A stretch of 64,000 bases of DNA from an uncultured Bacteroides sp. (GTDB lineage Bacteria > Bacteroidota > Bacteroidia > Bacteroidales > Bacteroidaceae), in NCBI GenBank assembly GCA_902388495.1, contig CABMPP010000010.1, forward strand, positions 72,207 to 136,206, given 5' to 3'. Below are positions 29,773 through 38,328 of this stretch, in pieces. Positions within the stretch are counted from its first letter, which is position 1, and each line of letters begins with the position of its first letter. A program made the translations under genes and the position numbers. The notes under the pieces were generated by a model. It was not told the DNA's origin. It ran no database searches and saw nothing but the letters and a program-made list of their open reading frames with translations.

Positions 29773-29856
29773 AATGTGTATTTTAATAATCTTGTTTATC
29801 TACTGACTTAGGGCGGCATTGTCCCTACTTCATCTATACTTAGTCCTAGGGAGAGC

Positions 29857-29922
29857 ATACAATCATCATACATGATTCATACAATCATCCTACATGATTA
29901 CTACAATCATCCCGGATGATTC
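29857..29922. repeat. Three tandem 22-bp palindromic units between tolC-like and hlyD-like genes
   Basis: Units start at 29857, 29879 and 29901. Each has ACAATCAT, a variable centre and ATGATT, so each is itself a small inverted repeat (for example AATCATC-CCG-GATGATT in the third). They lie in a 204-bp gap inside a presumed operon; the rest of the gap shows no gene. They may act in mRNA processing or partial termination. Confidence 0.85.
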
Positions 29923-29976
29923 CTACCTGAACCTATGACTCAATATGCCTCACCTATATACTGAATGCCTCTCATC

Positions 29977-31455
29977 TTAGGTAGAAGCTATAATCCTCTC
30001 CAGTTCTTCCGCCAGCGGTGCATCCTTCTCGAAGTCATAGAGCGTCAGGCTTCGCAAGGTGTAGTACAAACTCCAGTAATTGTAAAGAGCTGTTATATAG
30101 TTCCTTCGGGCGGTATCTTTTTCGGTAATGGAGGCATTGAGGTCGAGCACGGAAGACTTTCCAAGGAGATAAAGCTTGCGGGCCACTTCGGCACGGCGTT
30201 GGGCTGTCTCGTCGGTTCGGGCGGCAATATTCACCCGCTGGGCTTGCAGGTTGAACTGCTTGACGAGTTTGCGTACATTCAAGTCAAAGTCCGTCTTGTC
30301 CTGCTCCACCTGCGTATAAACCAAGTCGCGGTTGGAACGCGCCACCCGTACTTGTCCTTTGCCCCGTCCCCAATCCAGGATAGGGAGCGTTATGCCCAGG
30401 CTGACGTACTGTTGGTCCAACGGATTCTGATAGGCATCCTTCAACTTTTCGGCAGTTTGGGTCAGTCCGAAGCGCAGATAGATATCCGCTTTCAGCCCGG
30501 CATTGGCACGGGCTTTGGACACGGCGCTTTCGCTTTCGAGTTTACGGCGAAGCATGTTCTGAATTTCCGGACTGTTTTCATTGGCAAGCATCAAGGCAGT
30601 GTTGAGGTCGATGTGCAAGTCGGGAACGTGGTCGCTTGCATCGGCTTTGAGTTCAACATCCTCCTGGATACCGAGGTATGAACGGAGTTCCTGCATGCAG
30701 TTCTCCATTTCAATGTGGGCATTCATGCGGTTGGTTTCTTCCGTCAGTTTGTTGAGTTCGAGTTGCAGCATTTCGTTTTCGCTGATGGTGCCGATGTTGT
30801 AGCGGCCTTGCGCATATATATATAAGGTGTCGGCATTGGCGTAATTGGTGTTGGCTATTTCGTAGTCGCTCTGCGCCCGGGCAAGGTCGAAGAACTTCTC
30901 CGTGGCGCGGGCGGCAACGAGTTCGAGCGTTTCTACATACGTCTTCCGGGCTTCGCGGTAGCGGATGGGCTCAATGCGACGGTCCCACTTCAGGCTGTTG
31001 TAACCGAAGAGAGACTGGCTGTATCCGATGTTGATGGGCGACGTCTGCCAGGAGTAAGTATCGTTGCTGAAGAGGTCGAGGCGCTGGGCGGCAGTCTCAA
31101 CGAACAGTGTACCGCCGGTCCAGGGGATGTTTTGCGTCAGGCTCAAGGTGAGGTCGGTGCTCAGTAGATTCTGTTCCACGAACTTGACGTTACCGTCGCC
31201 CAGTGTAACTTTGTTGATGGCACGGTCCAGATAAGGGTTCGAGGTCAGTTTGAGGGCGGGCAGGTAATTGGCGCGATAATACTTATAGTTCCAGTAGGCG
31301 GAACGAAAACTGTGCCGGGCATTCTGTGCATCAGGCGACTGTTGACGGGCGCGTTCAATGGTTTGTCCCAAGGTCAGCTCTATAGTGTGTTCTTGGGCAG
31401 CAGCGGTCGATAGGATGCCACATGCTATGAGTATCAGAAATATATTACGGTGCAT
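29977..31455 (-). CDS. TolC-family outer membrane efflux protein
   Basis: A 492-residue protein with a signal peptide (MHRNIFLILIACGILSTAAAQ, cleavage after AAA) and two repeats of long amphipathic helices typical of the OEP family. RAQSDYEIANTNYANADTLY is near 200 and TARRNYITALYNYWSLYYTL near 460. It forms the trimeric outer-membrane channel of a tripartite pump. The start at 31455 is preferred over 31473 and 31485 because the predicted sigma54-like promoter (31481-31496) puts +1 near 31470, inside the longer forms. It is the first gene of the large - strand cluster and diverges from the regulator gene. Confidence 0.92.
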   Translation of the reverse strand: MHRNIFLILIACGILSTAAAQEHTIELTLGQTIERARQQSPDAQNARHSFRSAYWNYKYYRANYLPALKLTSNPYLDRAINKVTLGDGNVKFVEQNLLSTDLTLSLTQNIPWTGGTLFVETAAQRLDLFSNDTYSWQTSPINIGYSQSLFGYNSLKWDRRIEPIRYREARKTYVETLELVAARATEKFFDLARAQSDYEIANTNYANADTLYIYAQGRYNIGTISENEMLQLELNKLTEETNRMNAHIEMENCMQELRSYLGIQEDVELKADASDHVPDLHIDLNTALMLANENSPEIQNMLRRKLESESAVSKARANAGLKADIYLRFGLTQTAEKLKDAYQNPLDQQYVSLGITLPILDWGRGKGQVRVARSNRDLVYTQVEQDKTDFDLNVRKLVKQFNLQAQRVNIAARTDETAQRRAEVARKLYLLGKSSVLDLNASITEKDTARRNYITALYNYWSLYYTLRSLTLYDFEKDAPLAEELERIIAST

Positions 31456-31480
31456 AGTTATTCTTTTTTGCATAAAAGGA

Positions 31481-31496
31481 TTCAAATACTATGCCA
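31481..31496 (-). promoter_or_regulatory. Predicted sigma54-like -24/-12 promoter of the tolC-like gene
   Basis: On the - strand TGGCAT-AGTAT-TTGAA fits TGGCAC-N5-TTGCW except for GA at -12. The predicted +1 near 31470 leaves a 15-nt leader to the ATG at 31455. It matches the element at 18907-18922 over TGG-N-AT-N2-TATTTGA. Confidence 0.6.
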
Positions 31497-31552
31497 TAAT
31501 CGTAATTATCTGTATAATAGCATATTGTTCCATCTTTGAATCACAGAAGTGT

Positions 31553-31587
31553 GTGCCAATACGCACAAAAATAGTGCGATAATGCAC
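31553..31587. promoter_or_regulatory. Tandem palindromes, predicted enhancer in the regulator/tolC divergent region
   Basis: GTGCCAATACGCAC (31553-31566) and GTGCGATAATGCAC (31574-31587) are both GTGC-N6-GCAC and lie 21 bp apart. The pair is centred about 100 bp upstream of the tolC-like +1. It also ends 23 bp before the regulator's -7 element, so it could serve autoregulation as well. Confidence 0.65.
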
Positions 31588-31610
31588 GCACAACACACTG
31601 ATATTATACT

Positions 31611-31618
31611 TATCTTTG
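31611..31618 (+). promoter_or_regulatory. Predicted -7 element of the response-regulator gene
   Basis: TATCTTTG matches TAnnTTTG. +1 near 31625 makes the ATG at 31640 the start and excludes the upstream in-frame codon at 31616. Confidence 0.55.
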
Positions 31619-31639
31619 TGGACATATAAAAGTTTAGAT

Positions 31640-33013
31640 ATGGAACAATTAGGTAAGATACTGATAGTGGATGATAACGAAGATGTCCTCTTCGCGCTGA
31701 ACCTCCTCCTCGAACCGTATGTAGAGAAAGTAAAAGTAGCCGTGACCCCCGACCGCATAGAACATTTTATGACGACTTTTCAGCCGGATATCATCCTGCT
31801 GGATATGAACTTCAGCCGTGATGCCATCAGCGGACAAGAAGGTTTCAACAGTCTGAAACAGATATTGGCCATCGACCCGCAGGCTGTGGTTATTTTTATG
31901 ACCGCCTATGCCGATACCGACAAGGCGGTACGTGCCATCAAGGCGGGTGCTACGGACTTTATTCCCAAACCATGGGAGAAGGAAAAACTGCTGGCTACGC
32001 TTTCTTCCGGTATGAAACTCCGGCGTTCGCGATGTGAAATCAATCTGCTGAAAGAGCAAGTGGAAGTACTGAGCAGCGGCGTCAGTGGAAGTTCCGAGGA
32101 GACCATTATCGGAGAATCGGGAGCTATGCAGGAAGTCTTTTCTACGGTAGACAAACTGCGCGATGCCGATGCCAATATCCTGATATTGGGTGAGAATGGT
32201 ACGGGAAAAGATGTAATAGCTCGCCTGCTTTACCGCAATTCTCCCCGCTACGGCAAGCCGTTTGTTACCATCGATCTCGGAAGTATTCCGGAGCAACTGT
32301 TCGAAAGTGAGTTGTTCGGCTATGAAAAAGGTGCGTTCACCGATGCCCGCAAACCGAAAGCCGGGCGCATGGAGGTGGCTACCGGCGGCACGCTCTTCCT
32401 GGATGAGATAGGTAACCTCTCCCTGCCCATGCAGGCCAAGTTGCTGACTGCCATTGAGAAACGGCAAATCAGTCGTTTGGGAAGTACGCAAGCCCTGTCC
32501 ATCGATGTACGTCTGATTTGTGCGACAAATGCAGATATCCGTCATTTGGTGGAAGATGGTGCATTCCGTCAGGACCTGCTCTACCGCATCAATACAATAG
32601 AATTGCATATTCCGCCTTTGCGCGAGCGCGGAAATGACATCCTCCTCCTGGCGGAACATTTCTTGCAACGCTATGCCCGCAAATATCAGAAAGAGATGCG
32701 CGGACTGACCCGCGAGGCGAAAAACAAACTGCTGAAATATGCCTGGCCGGGAAATGTACGCGAACTGCAACATACCATGGAACGGGCTGTGATTTTGGGA
32801 GACGGTTCTCTGCTGCGTCCCGAGAACTTTGTATTCCAGGCTTCGGCATCCCGACCCAAAAAGGAGGAAGAGGTGCTTAATCTGGAACAGCTGGAAAGGC
32901 AGGCTGTGGAGCGTGCCATGCGTTTGAGCGAGGGAAATGTGACCCGTGCTGCCGAATATCTGGGTATCACCCGTTTTGCTTTGTATCGGAAACTTGAAAA
33001 ATTAGGCTTATGA
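31640..33013 (+). CDS. Sigma54-dependent response regulator (NtrC family)
   Basis: A 457-residue regulator. The receiver domain is at 1-125, with acidic residues in VDDNED, phospho-acceptor Asp in IILLDMNF near 55, and Lys in PKPWEKEK near 108. The AAA+ domain is at about 145-385, with Walker A GENGTGKD, the sigma54-contact loop GAFTDA instead of GAFTGA, and Walker B GGTLFLDEIG. The C-terminal Fis-type helix-turn-helix is GNVTRAAEYLGITRFALYRK. It activates sigma54 promoters from upstream sites after phosphorylation. The kinase gene overlaps its stop by 4 bp. The divergent tolC-permease cluster carries two matching enhancer/promoter sets, its likely targets. Confidence 0.95.
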   Translation: MEQLGKILIVDDNEDVLFALNLLLEPYVEKVKVAVTPDRIEHFMTTFQPDIILLDMNFSRDAISGQEGFNSLKQILAIDPQAVVIFMTAYADTDKAVRAIKAGATDFIPKPWEKEKLLATLSSGMKLRRSRCEINLLKEQVEVLSSGVSGSSEETIIGESGAMQEVFSTVDKLRDADANILILGENGTGKDVIARLLYRNSPRYGKPFVTIDLGSIPEQLFESELFGYEKGAFTDARKPKAGRMEVATGGTLFLDEIGNLSLPMQAKLLTAIEKRQISRLGSTQALSIDVRLICATNADIRHLVEDGAFRQDLLYRINTIELHIPPLRERGNDILLLAEHFLQRYARKYQKEMRGLTREAKNKLLKYAWPGNVRELQHTMERAVILGDGSLLRPENFVFQASASRPKKEEEVLNLEQLERQAVERAMRLSEGNVTRAAEYLGITRFALYRKLEKLGL

Positions 33014-33975
33014 AACGGTATTCGTTCATCGTAGTGTTGCACATCATCGGTATCGCCTTACTATCGGTTGGCATCTACTTGCTGATAGATGCGCAGCTGT
33101 GGTTCAGTGCACTGATGACTTTCTTGATATTGGCGGCCATTGCCATCCATTTGTATCGCATGCAGATGGTGCAGGTGCGCATGATGCGGCATCTGGCCGA
33201 AAGTTTGCGCTATGACGACATGATGCTTTCGTTCCGTTCGCCCTATCGCAACCGTTCCATGGAGGATATGGTGGACGAACTTTCCGAAGCAATGAAGAAT
33301 TTCCGTACCCGCGTGCTGGAGCGTAATGAGATGGAGGCGTGGCAAAAACTGATACGTGTGTTGACGCATGAAATCATGAACTCGATTACTCCCATTATCT
33401 CCCTCTCCGAAACGCTGAGCGAACGCGAAATGACGGAGAAGAATTATCCCGTCATGCGGCAAGGCATGCAGACCATTCATCGGCGTAGCAAAGGCTTGTT
33501 GGAGTTTGTGGAGAATTACCGGAAACTGACGCGTCTCCCCGCTCCCGTCCGTCGGCCGGTGTCTGTAAGCGAATTGTTGCAGGACTTGCAGAAATTGTTT
33601 TCTGAGGAGTATATCCATATTGAGATGCCGGAAACCGACCGTACGCTCCAGATAGACCGGACACAGATTGAACAGGTTTTAATCAATCTGATAAAGAATG
33701 CCAAGGAGGCATGTGGAAAGAAAGAACGGCCGCTGATAGAAGTAAAGATGCTTCCGGCCCTTTCTTGGCAGTGCCTGATTACGGTTCGTGATAATGGCGA
33801 AGGGATTTTACCGGAAGTGCAGGATAAGATTTTTGTTCCGTTCTTTACGACCAAGTCGTCCGGGTCGGGCATCGGGCTGAGTCTGTGCAAGCAGATCATG
33901 AACCGGCATGGAGGGAATATTACGGTGCAGTCTGTTGTAGGAGAAGGTAGTTGCTTTACGTTGCAGTTCGGATGA
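33010..33975 (+). CDS. Small sensor histidine kinase, probably intramembrane-sensing
   Basis: A 321-residue kinase. Two membrane helices (about 7-26 and 31-47) are joined by a very short loop, so there is no periplasmic sensor domain; a linker leads to the catalytic part. The H-box is LTHEIMNSITPI (His near 121), the N-box LINLIKNAKEA near 225, G1 DNGEGI near 260 and G2 GSGIGLSLCKQ near 285. Kinases of this build sense signals through membrane partners, often ABC permeases. It overlaps the regulator gene by ATGA and surely phosphorylates that regulator. A bidirectional terminator follows. Confidence 0.93.
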   Translation: MKRYSFIVVLHIIGIALLSVGIYLLIDAQLWFSALMTFLILAAIAIHLYRMQMVQVRMMRHLAESLRYDDMMLSFRSPYRNRSMEDMVDELSEAMKNFRTRVLERNEMEAWQKLIRVLTHEIMNSITPIISLSETLSEREMTEKNYPVMRQGMQTIHRRSKGLLEFVENYRKLTRLPAPVRRPVSVSELLQDLQKLFSEEYIHIEMPETDRTLQIDRTQIEQVLINLIKNAKEACGKKERPLIEVKMLPALSWQCLITVRDNGEGILPEVQDKIFVPFFTTKSSGSGIGLSLCKQIMNRHGGNITVQSVVGEGSCFTLQFG

Positions 33976-33977
33976 AA

Positions 33978-34027
33978 CGGATGGAGTGGATTTTTTATAG
34001 TGCTGTTTTTTAAATCCGTTCCATCCG
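33978..34027. terminator. Bidirectional terminator between kinase and small lipoprotein genes
   Basis: CGGATGGAGTGGATTT (33978-33993) pairs with AAATCCGTTCCATCCG (34012-34027) with G-T pairs in the middle, and T runs lie on both sides of the loop. Confidence 0.75.
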
Positions 34028-34065
34028 CTTAGTCTATGCTGAAGAAGCTTGCTTCTTATACACTG

Positions 34066-34419
34066 TTATTTTTGCCTTACGTAGCGCAGTGTATATCCGT
34101 AATTGGAATTTAATACCAATGAATCGGCAGTCAGCTTTTCTATTTTCAGGGTGTCTATTCCTTCTATTTCGATGCCGTTTCCGATGCTTTTTACGGTAAG
34201 GTAGAGGTTGTCACCTTGTTGATCCCAATATTTGTAGACCAATGTAGCCATGTTGATGGAAGATGCTTCTCCGTCTTCTTCCAATTTGATTCCTTGCACT
34301 CCCGATTGGCCTTCAATGGGCATTACCCATGAGCCTACAATAGAGTCTGTGCTCTTCTTGCTATTACATGCAGCCAATGCCATAACTATGACAGCTGCTC
34401 CAAAAATAAGTTTCTTCAT
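34066..34419 (-). CDS. Small lipocalin-like lipoprotein
   Basis: A 117-residue lipoprotein with signal peptide and lipobox ALAAC (Cys18). The rest is a short beta-rich domain starting IVGSWVMPIEG, the GxW opening seen in lipocalin-like Bacteroides lipoproteins. No ligand can be named. It is convergent with the histidine kinase gene and has no same-strand partner. Its upstream 226 bp is AT-rich and shared with the tRNA-Pro promoter on the other strand. Confidence 0.75.
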   Translation of the reverse strand: MKKLIFGAAVIVMALAACNSKKSTDSIVGSWVMPIEGQSGVQGIKLEEDGEASSINMATLVYKYWDQQGDNLYLTVKSIGNGIEIEGIDTLKIEKLTADSLVLNSNYGYTLRYVRQK

Positions 34420-34611
34420 ATCATTTTTTATTTGAATGTATATTGTACTTTTCCTTCATTTATCGCACGTTCTTTTTACAAAAGTAGAAATAAAAGATAT
34501 GGAAGCAAAATGAATCTCTTTTTTTCATTTACTAATTATTGTTTCTCAGTCTTTTATAAAATTGTTATACACAAAAGTTTCAAAATACTTGGTCTATATC
34601 AAAAATGTTTT

Positions 34612-34619
34612 TACCTTTG
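34612..34619 (+). promoter_or_regulatory. Predicted -7 element of tRNA-Pro
   Basis: TACCTTTG matches TAnnTTTG, 26 bp before the tRNA. A weak -33 (CTTGG) lies around 34589. Confidence 0.5.
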
Positions 34620-34645
34620 CACTCGCTTTTGAGAAGTAAAGCATT

Positions 34646-34720
34646 CGGGGTGTAGCGCAGTCCGGTTAGCGCACCTGCTTTGGGAGCAGGGGGTCGTGGG
34701 TTCGAATCCCGCTACCCCGA
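34646..34720 (+). tRNA. tRNA-Pro(TGG)
   Basis: A 75-nt cloverleaf. Acceptor CGGGGTG pairs with TACCCCG plus discriminator A. The D arm is GCGC-type. The anticodon stem CCTGC/GCAGG holds loop TTTGGGA (anticodon TGG). The T arm contains GGTTCGAATCC. CCA is not encoded. Confidence 0.96.
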
Positions 34721-34743
34721 CGAAGGTCTTGATCTTTGAAATG

Positions 34744-34777
34744 AAAGAGCCGATGTTATTTACATCGGCTCTTTTTA
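34744..34777 (+). terminator. Terminator after tRNA-Pro
   Basis: AAAGAGCCGATGT pairs with ACATCGGCTCTTT, followed by T residues. Confidence 0.85.
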
Positions 34778-34810
34778 TTTGCTTCCTTCTCTACTCTATT
34801 TATACCTTGT

Positions 34811-34875
34811 GAATGCTTGTTCGCACTGCGCGAATACATATTCAAGCATTGCGAATATCCGTTCGCAAGCTTTGA
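34811..34875. repeat. Degenerate 21-bp-period repeat with inverted TTCGC/GCGAA elements
   Basis: GTTCGCACTG (34819), ATTCAAGCAT (34840) and GTTCGCAAGC (34861) are spaced 21 bp apart. Inverted pairs include TTCGC-N5-GCGAA, TGCGAA-N6-TTCGCA and AATGCTTG with CAAGCATT. No gene is seen in 34778-34964. Confidence 0.65.
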
Positions 34876-34964
34876 ACAGAGAACATACCCTACAACAAAG
34901 AAGTTTTCTCTTTATCTTCAGTACTTTTTCTCTTAGTACCTGAAAGTTTTTAAATCAATCCTCC

Positions 34965-35675
34965 CTACCCTTTCAAATAGAAATCCCGCGTCAGTGCTCT
35001 GTATTCAGGAGTAAATTCATTGTGCTTCTCCATTTCTATGCAGAGGCTGTCTTCCACACATCCTTCATTCTGAAAGCTAAAAGTTAATAATACACGGCGG
35101 CATGGTTTGCCGGGTTTTGTGAAGACACGCGTGCGATGCAACGGATATAGCTTATGATTCCAAGCTGCATCTATCACTGCACTTTCAGCTTCGGCCGGAA
35201 TAATGATACTTACGCGCCCTTGCTCTCCAAGCAGGTGCGCTGAGCGACGGAATAGCAAATCATAATTCAAACCTCCTGTATGCCTTGCCATGCGACGCTG
35301 TTCGTCCGGGCACTTCAAAGCATCTATAAAGTAGGGAGGATTGGAAACTATAAGATCAAACTTCTCTTCTGATTGATAATTTCGGAAATCAATACATACA
35401 ACCTCTACTCTGTCCGGCCATGGAGAACGCTGCACATTCTCTGTCGCTTGTTCTGCGGCAGCAGCAGCTATTTCGAGTGCAGTGATCGTTGCCTGCTGGT
35501 TCCGTTGCGCTAATTGCAAGGCTATTAGTCCGGTACCAGTACCAACATCGAGTATGCGTTTGGTACTATCTACGGGCGCCCATGCCCCTAAAAGCACTCC
35601 ATCTGTGCCAACCTTCATGGCACATTTATCGTGATAGATAGTAAATTGTTTGAACTTAAACGATGGATTTGACAT
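34965..35675 (-). CDS. trmN6: tRNA1(Val) (adenine(37)-N6)-methyltransferase
   Basis: A 236-residue SAM-dependent methyltransferase of the YfiC/TrmN6 group. Visible are the SAM-binding ILDVGTGTGLIALQLAQR near residue 40 and the adenine-N6 motif SNPPYF near 110, preceded by acidic VVCIDFRNY. The start FKFKQFTIYHDKCAMKVGTDGVLLGAW is the conserved family opening. It methylates A37 next to the anticodon of tRNA-Val. It is a stand-alone gene divergent from lon. The length is usual. Confidence 0.9.
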   Translation of the reverse strand: MSNPSFKFKQFTIYHDKCAMKVGTDGVLLGAWAPVDSTKRILDVGTGTGLIALQLAQRNQQATITALEIAAAAAEQATENVQRSPWPDRVEVVCIDFRNYQSEEKFDLIVSNPPYFIDALKCPDEQRRMARHTGGLNYDLLFRRSAHLLGEQGRVSIIIPAEAESAVIDAAWNHKLYPLHRTRVFTKPGKPCRRVLLTFSFQNEGCVEDSLCIEMEKHNEFTPEYRALTRDFYLKG

Positions 35676-35790
35676 ATTTATCTTCTTTAACCGGGCCCAA
35701 AAATAATCAAAGAAGGTCGAATAGACGTAAATTTGGCACTGTTTTTGTGTTTTTAAAGGGTAAAGAACTTCTATTTATGAAGAAATAGCT

Positions 35791-35798
35791 TAACTTTG
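35791..35798 (+). promoter_or_regulatory. Predicted -7 element of lon
   Basis: TAACTTTG matches TAnnTTTG, 50 bp before the ATG. Confidence 0.5.
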
Positions 35799-35820
35799 CA
35801 GGCGCTTTATTGGCCTGCCA
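35799..35820 (+). promoter_or_regulatory. Hairpin at the predicted 5' end of the lon mRNA
   Basis: GCAGGC and GCCTGC enclose a 9-10 nt loop just after the -7 element, so the transcript probably starts inside or next to this stem. It may affect mRNA stability or translation of lon. Confidence 0.4.
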
Positions 35821-35847
35821 ATATGACATAAACTAAAAAGCAAAGAA

Positions 35848-38328
35848 ATGAAGAAAAGAGATTACCTGAGTGATATCGAAGATAGGGGGGGAAATGCTTT
35901 CTCTGTAATAGCTGATTTTGAGGGGAATGAAGAACAACTGATGGATATTGAAGTAGATGAGATTCTGCCCATATTACCTCTTCGAAACATGGTTTTATTT
36001 CCGGGTGTGTTTATGCCGGTGTCTATTGGAAGAAAGTCTTCCCTTAAATTGGTGCGCGAAGCTGAAAAGAAAAATTCTTATATAGCTGTAGTGTGTCAGA
36101 AGCTTGCTGAGACAGAAGCACCTCTGTTTGAAGATTTGCATACCATTGGTACGGTTGCCAAGATAGTCCGCGTGCTCGAAATGCCGGACCAGACAACTAC
36201 GGTCATTCTGCAGGGTTCCAAACGCGTGGAACTGAAAGAAGTAACCAATATGGTTCCTTATTTGAAAGGACGTGTGGTTACGTTGAATGAAGAACTTCCA
36301 GAAAAGAAGGACAAGGAGTTTCATGCACTGGTCGAAGCATGCAAGGATTTGACAGTACGCTATATAAAGTCTTCCGATATGTTTCCGCAAGACTCGGCAT
36401 TTGCTATCAAGAATATCAGCAACCCGATGTTCCTGGTTGACTTTATCTGTACCAACCTTCCGTTAAAGAAGGATGAAAAGATAGAGTTGCTGCGCATCGA
36501 TTCCTTGCGCGCACGTACCTATCGTTTGCTGGAAATTCTGAACCGTGAAGTACAGCTTGCCGAAATAAAGGAATCTATCCAAATGCGTGCGCGTGAAGAT
36601 ATAGACCAGCAACAACGCGAATATTTCTTGCAGCAGCAGATCAAGACCATTCAAGACGAATTGGGTGGCGGCGGTCAAGAGCAAGAAATAGAAGAAATGC
36701 GCCAGAAGGCGGAGACCATCAAGTGGAATGCGGAAGTGAAAGCTGTTTTCCTGAAAGAAGTGGATAAACTGGAGCGCACTCATCCGCAATCTCCCGATTA
36801 CAGCGTACAGTTGAACTATCTGCAAACGATGCTCAGTTTGCCGTGGGGAGTATATACCGCGGATAATCTGAATCTGACCAATGCAGAAAAGACACTGAAT
36901 AAAGACCACTATGGCTTGGAAAAAGTCAAGGAACGTATTTTGGAGCATCTTGCCGTACTGAAACTGAAAGGAGACATGAAGTCGCCTATTATCTGTCTGT
37001 ATGGCCCTCCGGGAGTAGGAAAAACATCTTTGGGACGTTCTATTGCTGCTGCCTTGAAACGGAAATATATTCGCATGTCTTTGGGTGGCGTTCATGATGA
37101 AGCAGAAGTCCGCGGACATCGTAAGACCTATATTGGTGCAATGCCGGGACGAATCATCAAGAGCTTGATTAAAGCCGGTTCTTCCAATCCTGTGTTTATT
37201 CTCGATGAAATAGATAAAGTGGGTGCCGACCGTCAGGGAGACCCCTCCTCTGCCCTGCTCGAAGTGCTTGATCCGGAGCAGAACACGACGTTCCATGACA
37301 ACTTCCTGGATGTGGATTTTGACTTGTCCAAGGTGATGTTTATCGCTACGGCCAATAATCTGAATACAATCCCCGGACCATTGCTGGACCGCATGGAGCT
37401 GATAGAAGTCAGCGGATATATCACGGAAGAGAAAATCGAAATAGCCCGTCGCCACTTGGTTCCGAAGGAGTTGGAAGCCAATGGTATGAGGAAGAATGAT
37501 ATCAAGATTCCGAAGAATACATTGGAAGCCATTATTGAGAACTATACCCGCGAGAGTGGCGTACGCGAACTGGAAAAGAAAATCGGAAAGATTCTTCGTA
37601 AGTCGGCCCGCCAATATGCTACGGACGGTTATTTTGCCAAGACAGAGATCAAACCGGGAGATTTGTATGAATTCCTCGGAGCTCCCGAATATACGCGCGA
37701 CAAATACCAGGGCAATGAATATGCCGGCGTGGTAACAGGCTTGGCATGGACAGCTGTAGGCGGAGAAATCCTTTTTGTGGAAACCAGCTTGAGCCGCGGA
37801 AAAGGTGGACGCCTGACGTTGACCGGAAATTTGGGTGACGTGATGAAGGAGTCGGCTATGCTGGCACTGGAATATATCAAGTCTCATGCTTCCCTGCTGA
37901 ATCTGGATGAAGAGATTTTCGATAACTGGAATATTCATGTCCATGTGCCCGAAGGCGCTATTCCGAAAGACGGACCGTCGGCCGGTATTACGATGGCCAC
38001 TTCTCTTGCCTCTGCCCTTACACAGCGGAAGGTGAAGGCGAATCTGGCTATGACGGGCGAAATCACGCTTCGCGGTAAAGTACTCCCCGTAGGTGGTATC
38101 AAAGAGAAGATCCTGGCTGCCAAGCGTGCGGGTATCAAAGAGATTATCCTGAGCGACGAGAACCGTAAGAATATAGAAGAGATACAAGAAATATATCTGA
38201 AAGGACTGACTTTCCATTATGTGAAAGACGTTAAAGAAGTATTTGCCATTGCGCTGACTGATGAGAAAGTAGCCGATGCCATTGACTTGTCCGTAAAAAA
38301 AGAAAAGACAGAAACGAAAGCAGAATGA
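35848..38328 (+). CDS. lon: ATP-dependent protease Lon
   Basis: An 826-residue LonA protease. N-terminal substrate-binding domain (about 35-235, opening [16 protein letters not shown]), helical linker (about 240-350), AAA+ module with Walker A GPPGVGKT near 390 and Walker B FILDEIDK near 452. The proteolytic domain ends the protein, with the catalytic serine in PKDGPSAG near 714 and the lysine in [11 protein letters not shown] near 757. It degrades misfolded and regulatory proteins in the cytoplasm. The tgt gene overlaps its stop codon by ATGA, giving a lon-tgt-lptF/G operon. Confidence 0.98.
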   Translation: MKKRDYLSDIEDRGGNAFSVIADFEGNEEQLMDIEVDEILPILPLRNMVLFPGVFMPVSIGRKSSLKLVREAEKKNSYIAVVCQKLAETEAPLFEDLHTIGTVAKIVRVLEMPDQTTTVILQGSKRVELKEVTNMVPYLKGRVVTLNEELPEKKDKEFHALVEACKDLTVRYIKSSDMFPQDSAFAIKNISNPMFLVDFICTNLPLKKDEKIELLRIDSLRARTYRLLEILNREVQLAEIKESIQMRAREDIDQQQREYFLQQQIKTIQDELGGGGQEQEIEEMRQKAETIKWNAEVKAVFLKEVDKLERTHPQSPDYSVQLNYLQTMLSLPWGVYTADNLNLTNAEKTLNKDHYGLEKVKERILEHLAVLKLKGDMKSPIICLYGPPGVGKTSLGRSIAAALKRKYIRMSLGGVHDEAEVRGHRKTYIGAMPGRIIKSLIKAGSSNPVFILDEIDKVGADRQGDPSSALLEVLDPEQNTTFHDNFLDVDFDLSKVMFIATANNLNTIPGPLLDRMELIEVSGYITEEKIEIARRHLVPKELEANGMRKNDIKIPKNTLEAIIENYTRESGVRELEKKIGKILRKSARQYATDGYFAKTEIKPGDLYEFLGAPEYTRDKYQGNEYAGVVTGLAWTAVGGEILFVETSLSRGKGGRLTLTGNLGDVMKESAMLALEYIKSHASLLNLDEEIFDNWNIHVHVPEGAIPKDGPSAGITMATSLASALTQRKVKANLAMTGEITLRGKVLPVGGIKEKILAAKRAGIKEIILSDENRKNIEEIQEIYLKGLTFHYVKDVKEVFAIALTDEKVADAIDLSVKKEKTETKAE

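Noticed and set aside
28462..29811. Long + strand open frame of 449 codons opposite the adaptor gene
   Set aside because: Antisense shadow of the HlyD-like gene, which has clear domains; the + strand product shows no recognisable family.
29857..29922. CRISPR array
   Set aside because: The units are 22 bp, directly joined with no spacers, and no cas genes are present; same for 7559-7634 and 62631-62690.
31551..31575. TGGCAC on the - strand at 31553-31558 as a sigma54 -24 element
   Set aside because: The matching -12 position lacks TTGC or TTGA at the right spacing; this TGGCAC is part of the enhancer palindrome. The better promoter is at 31481-31496.
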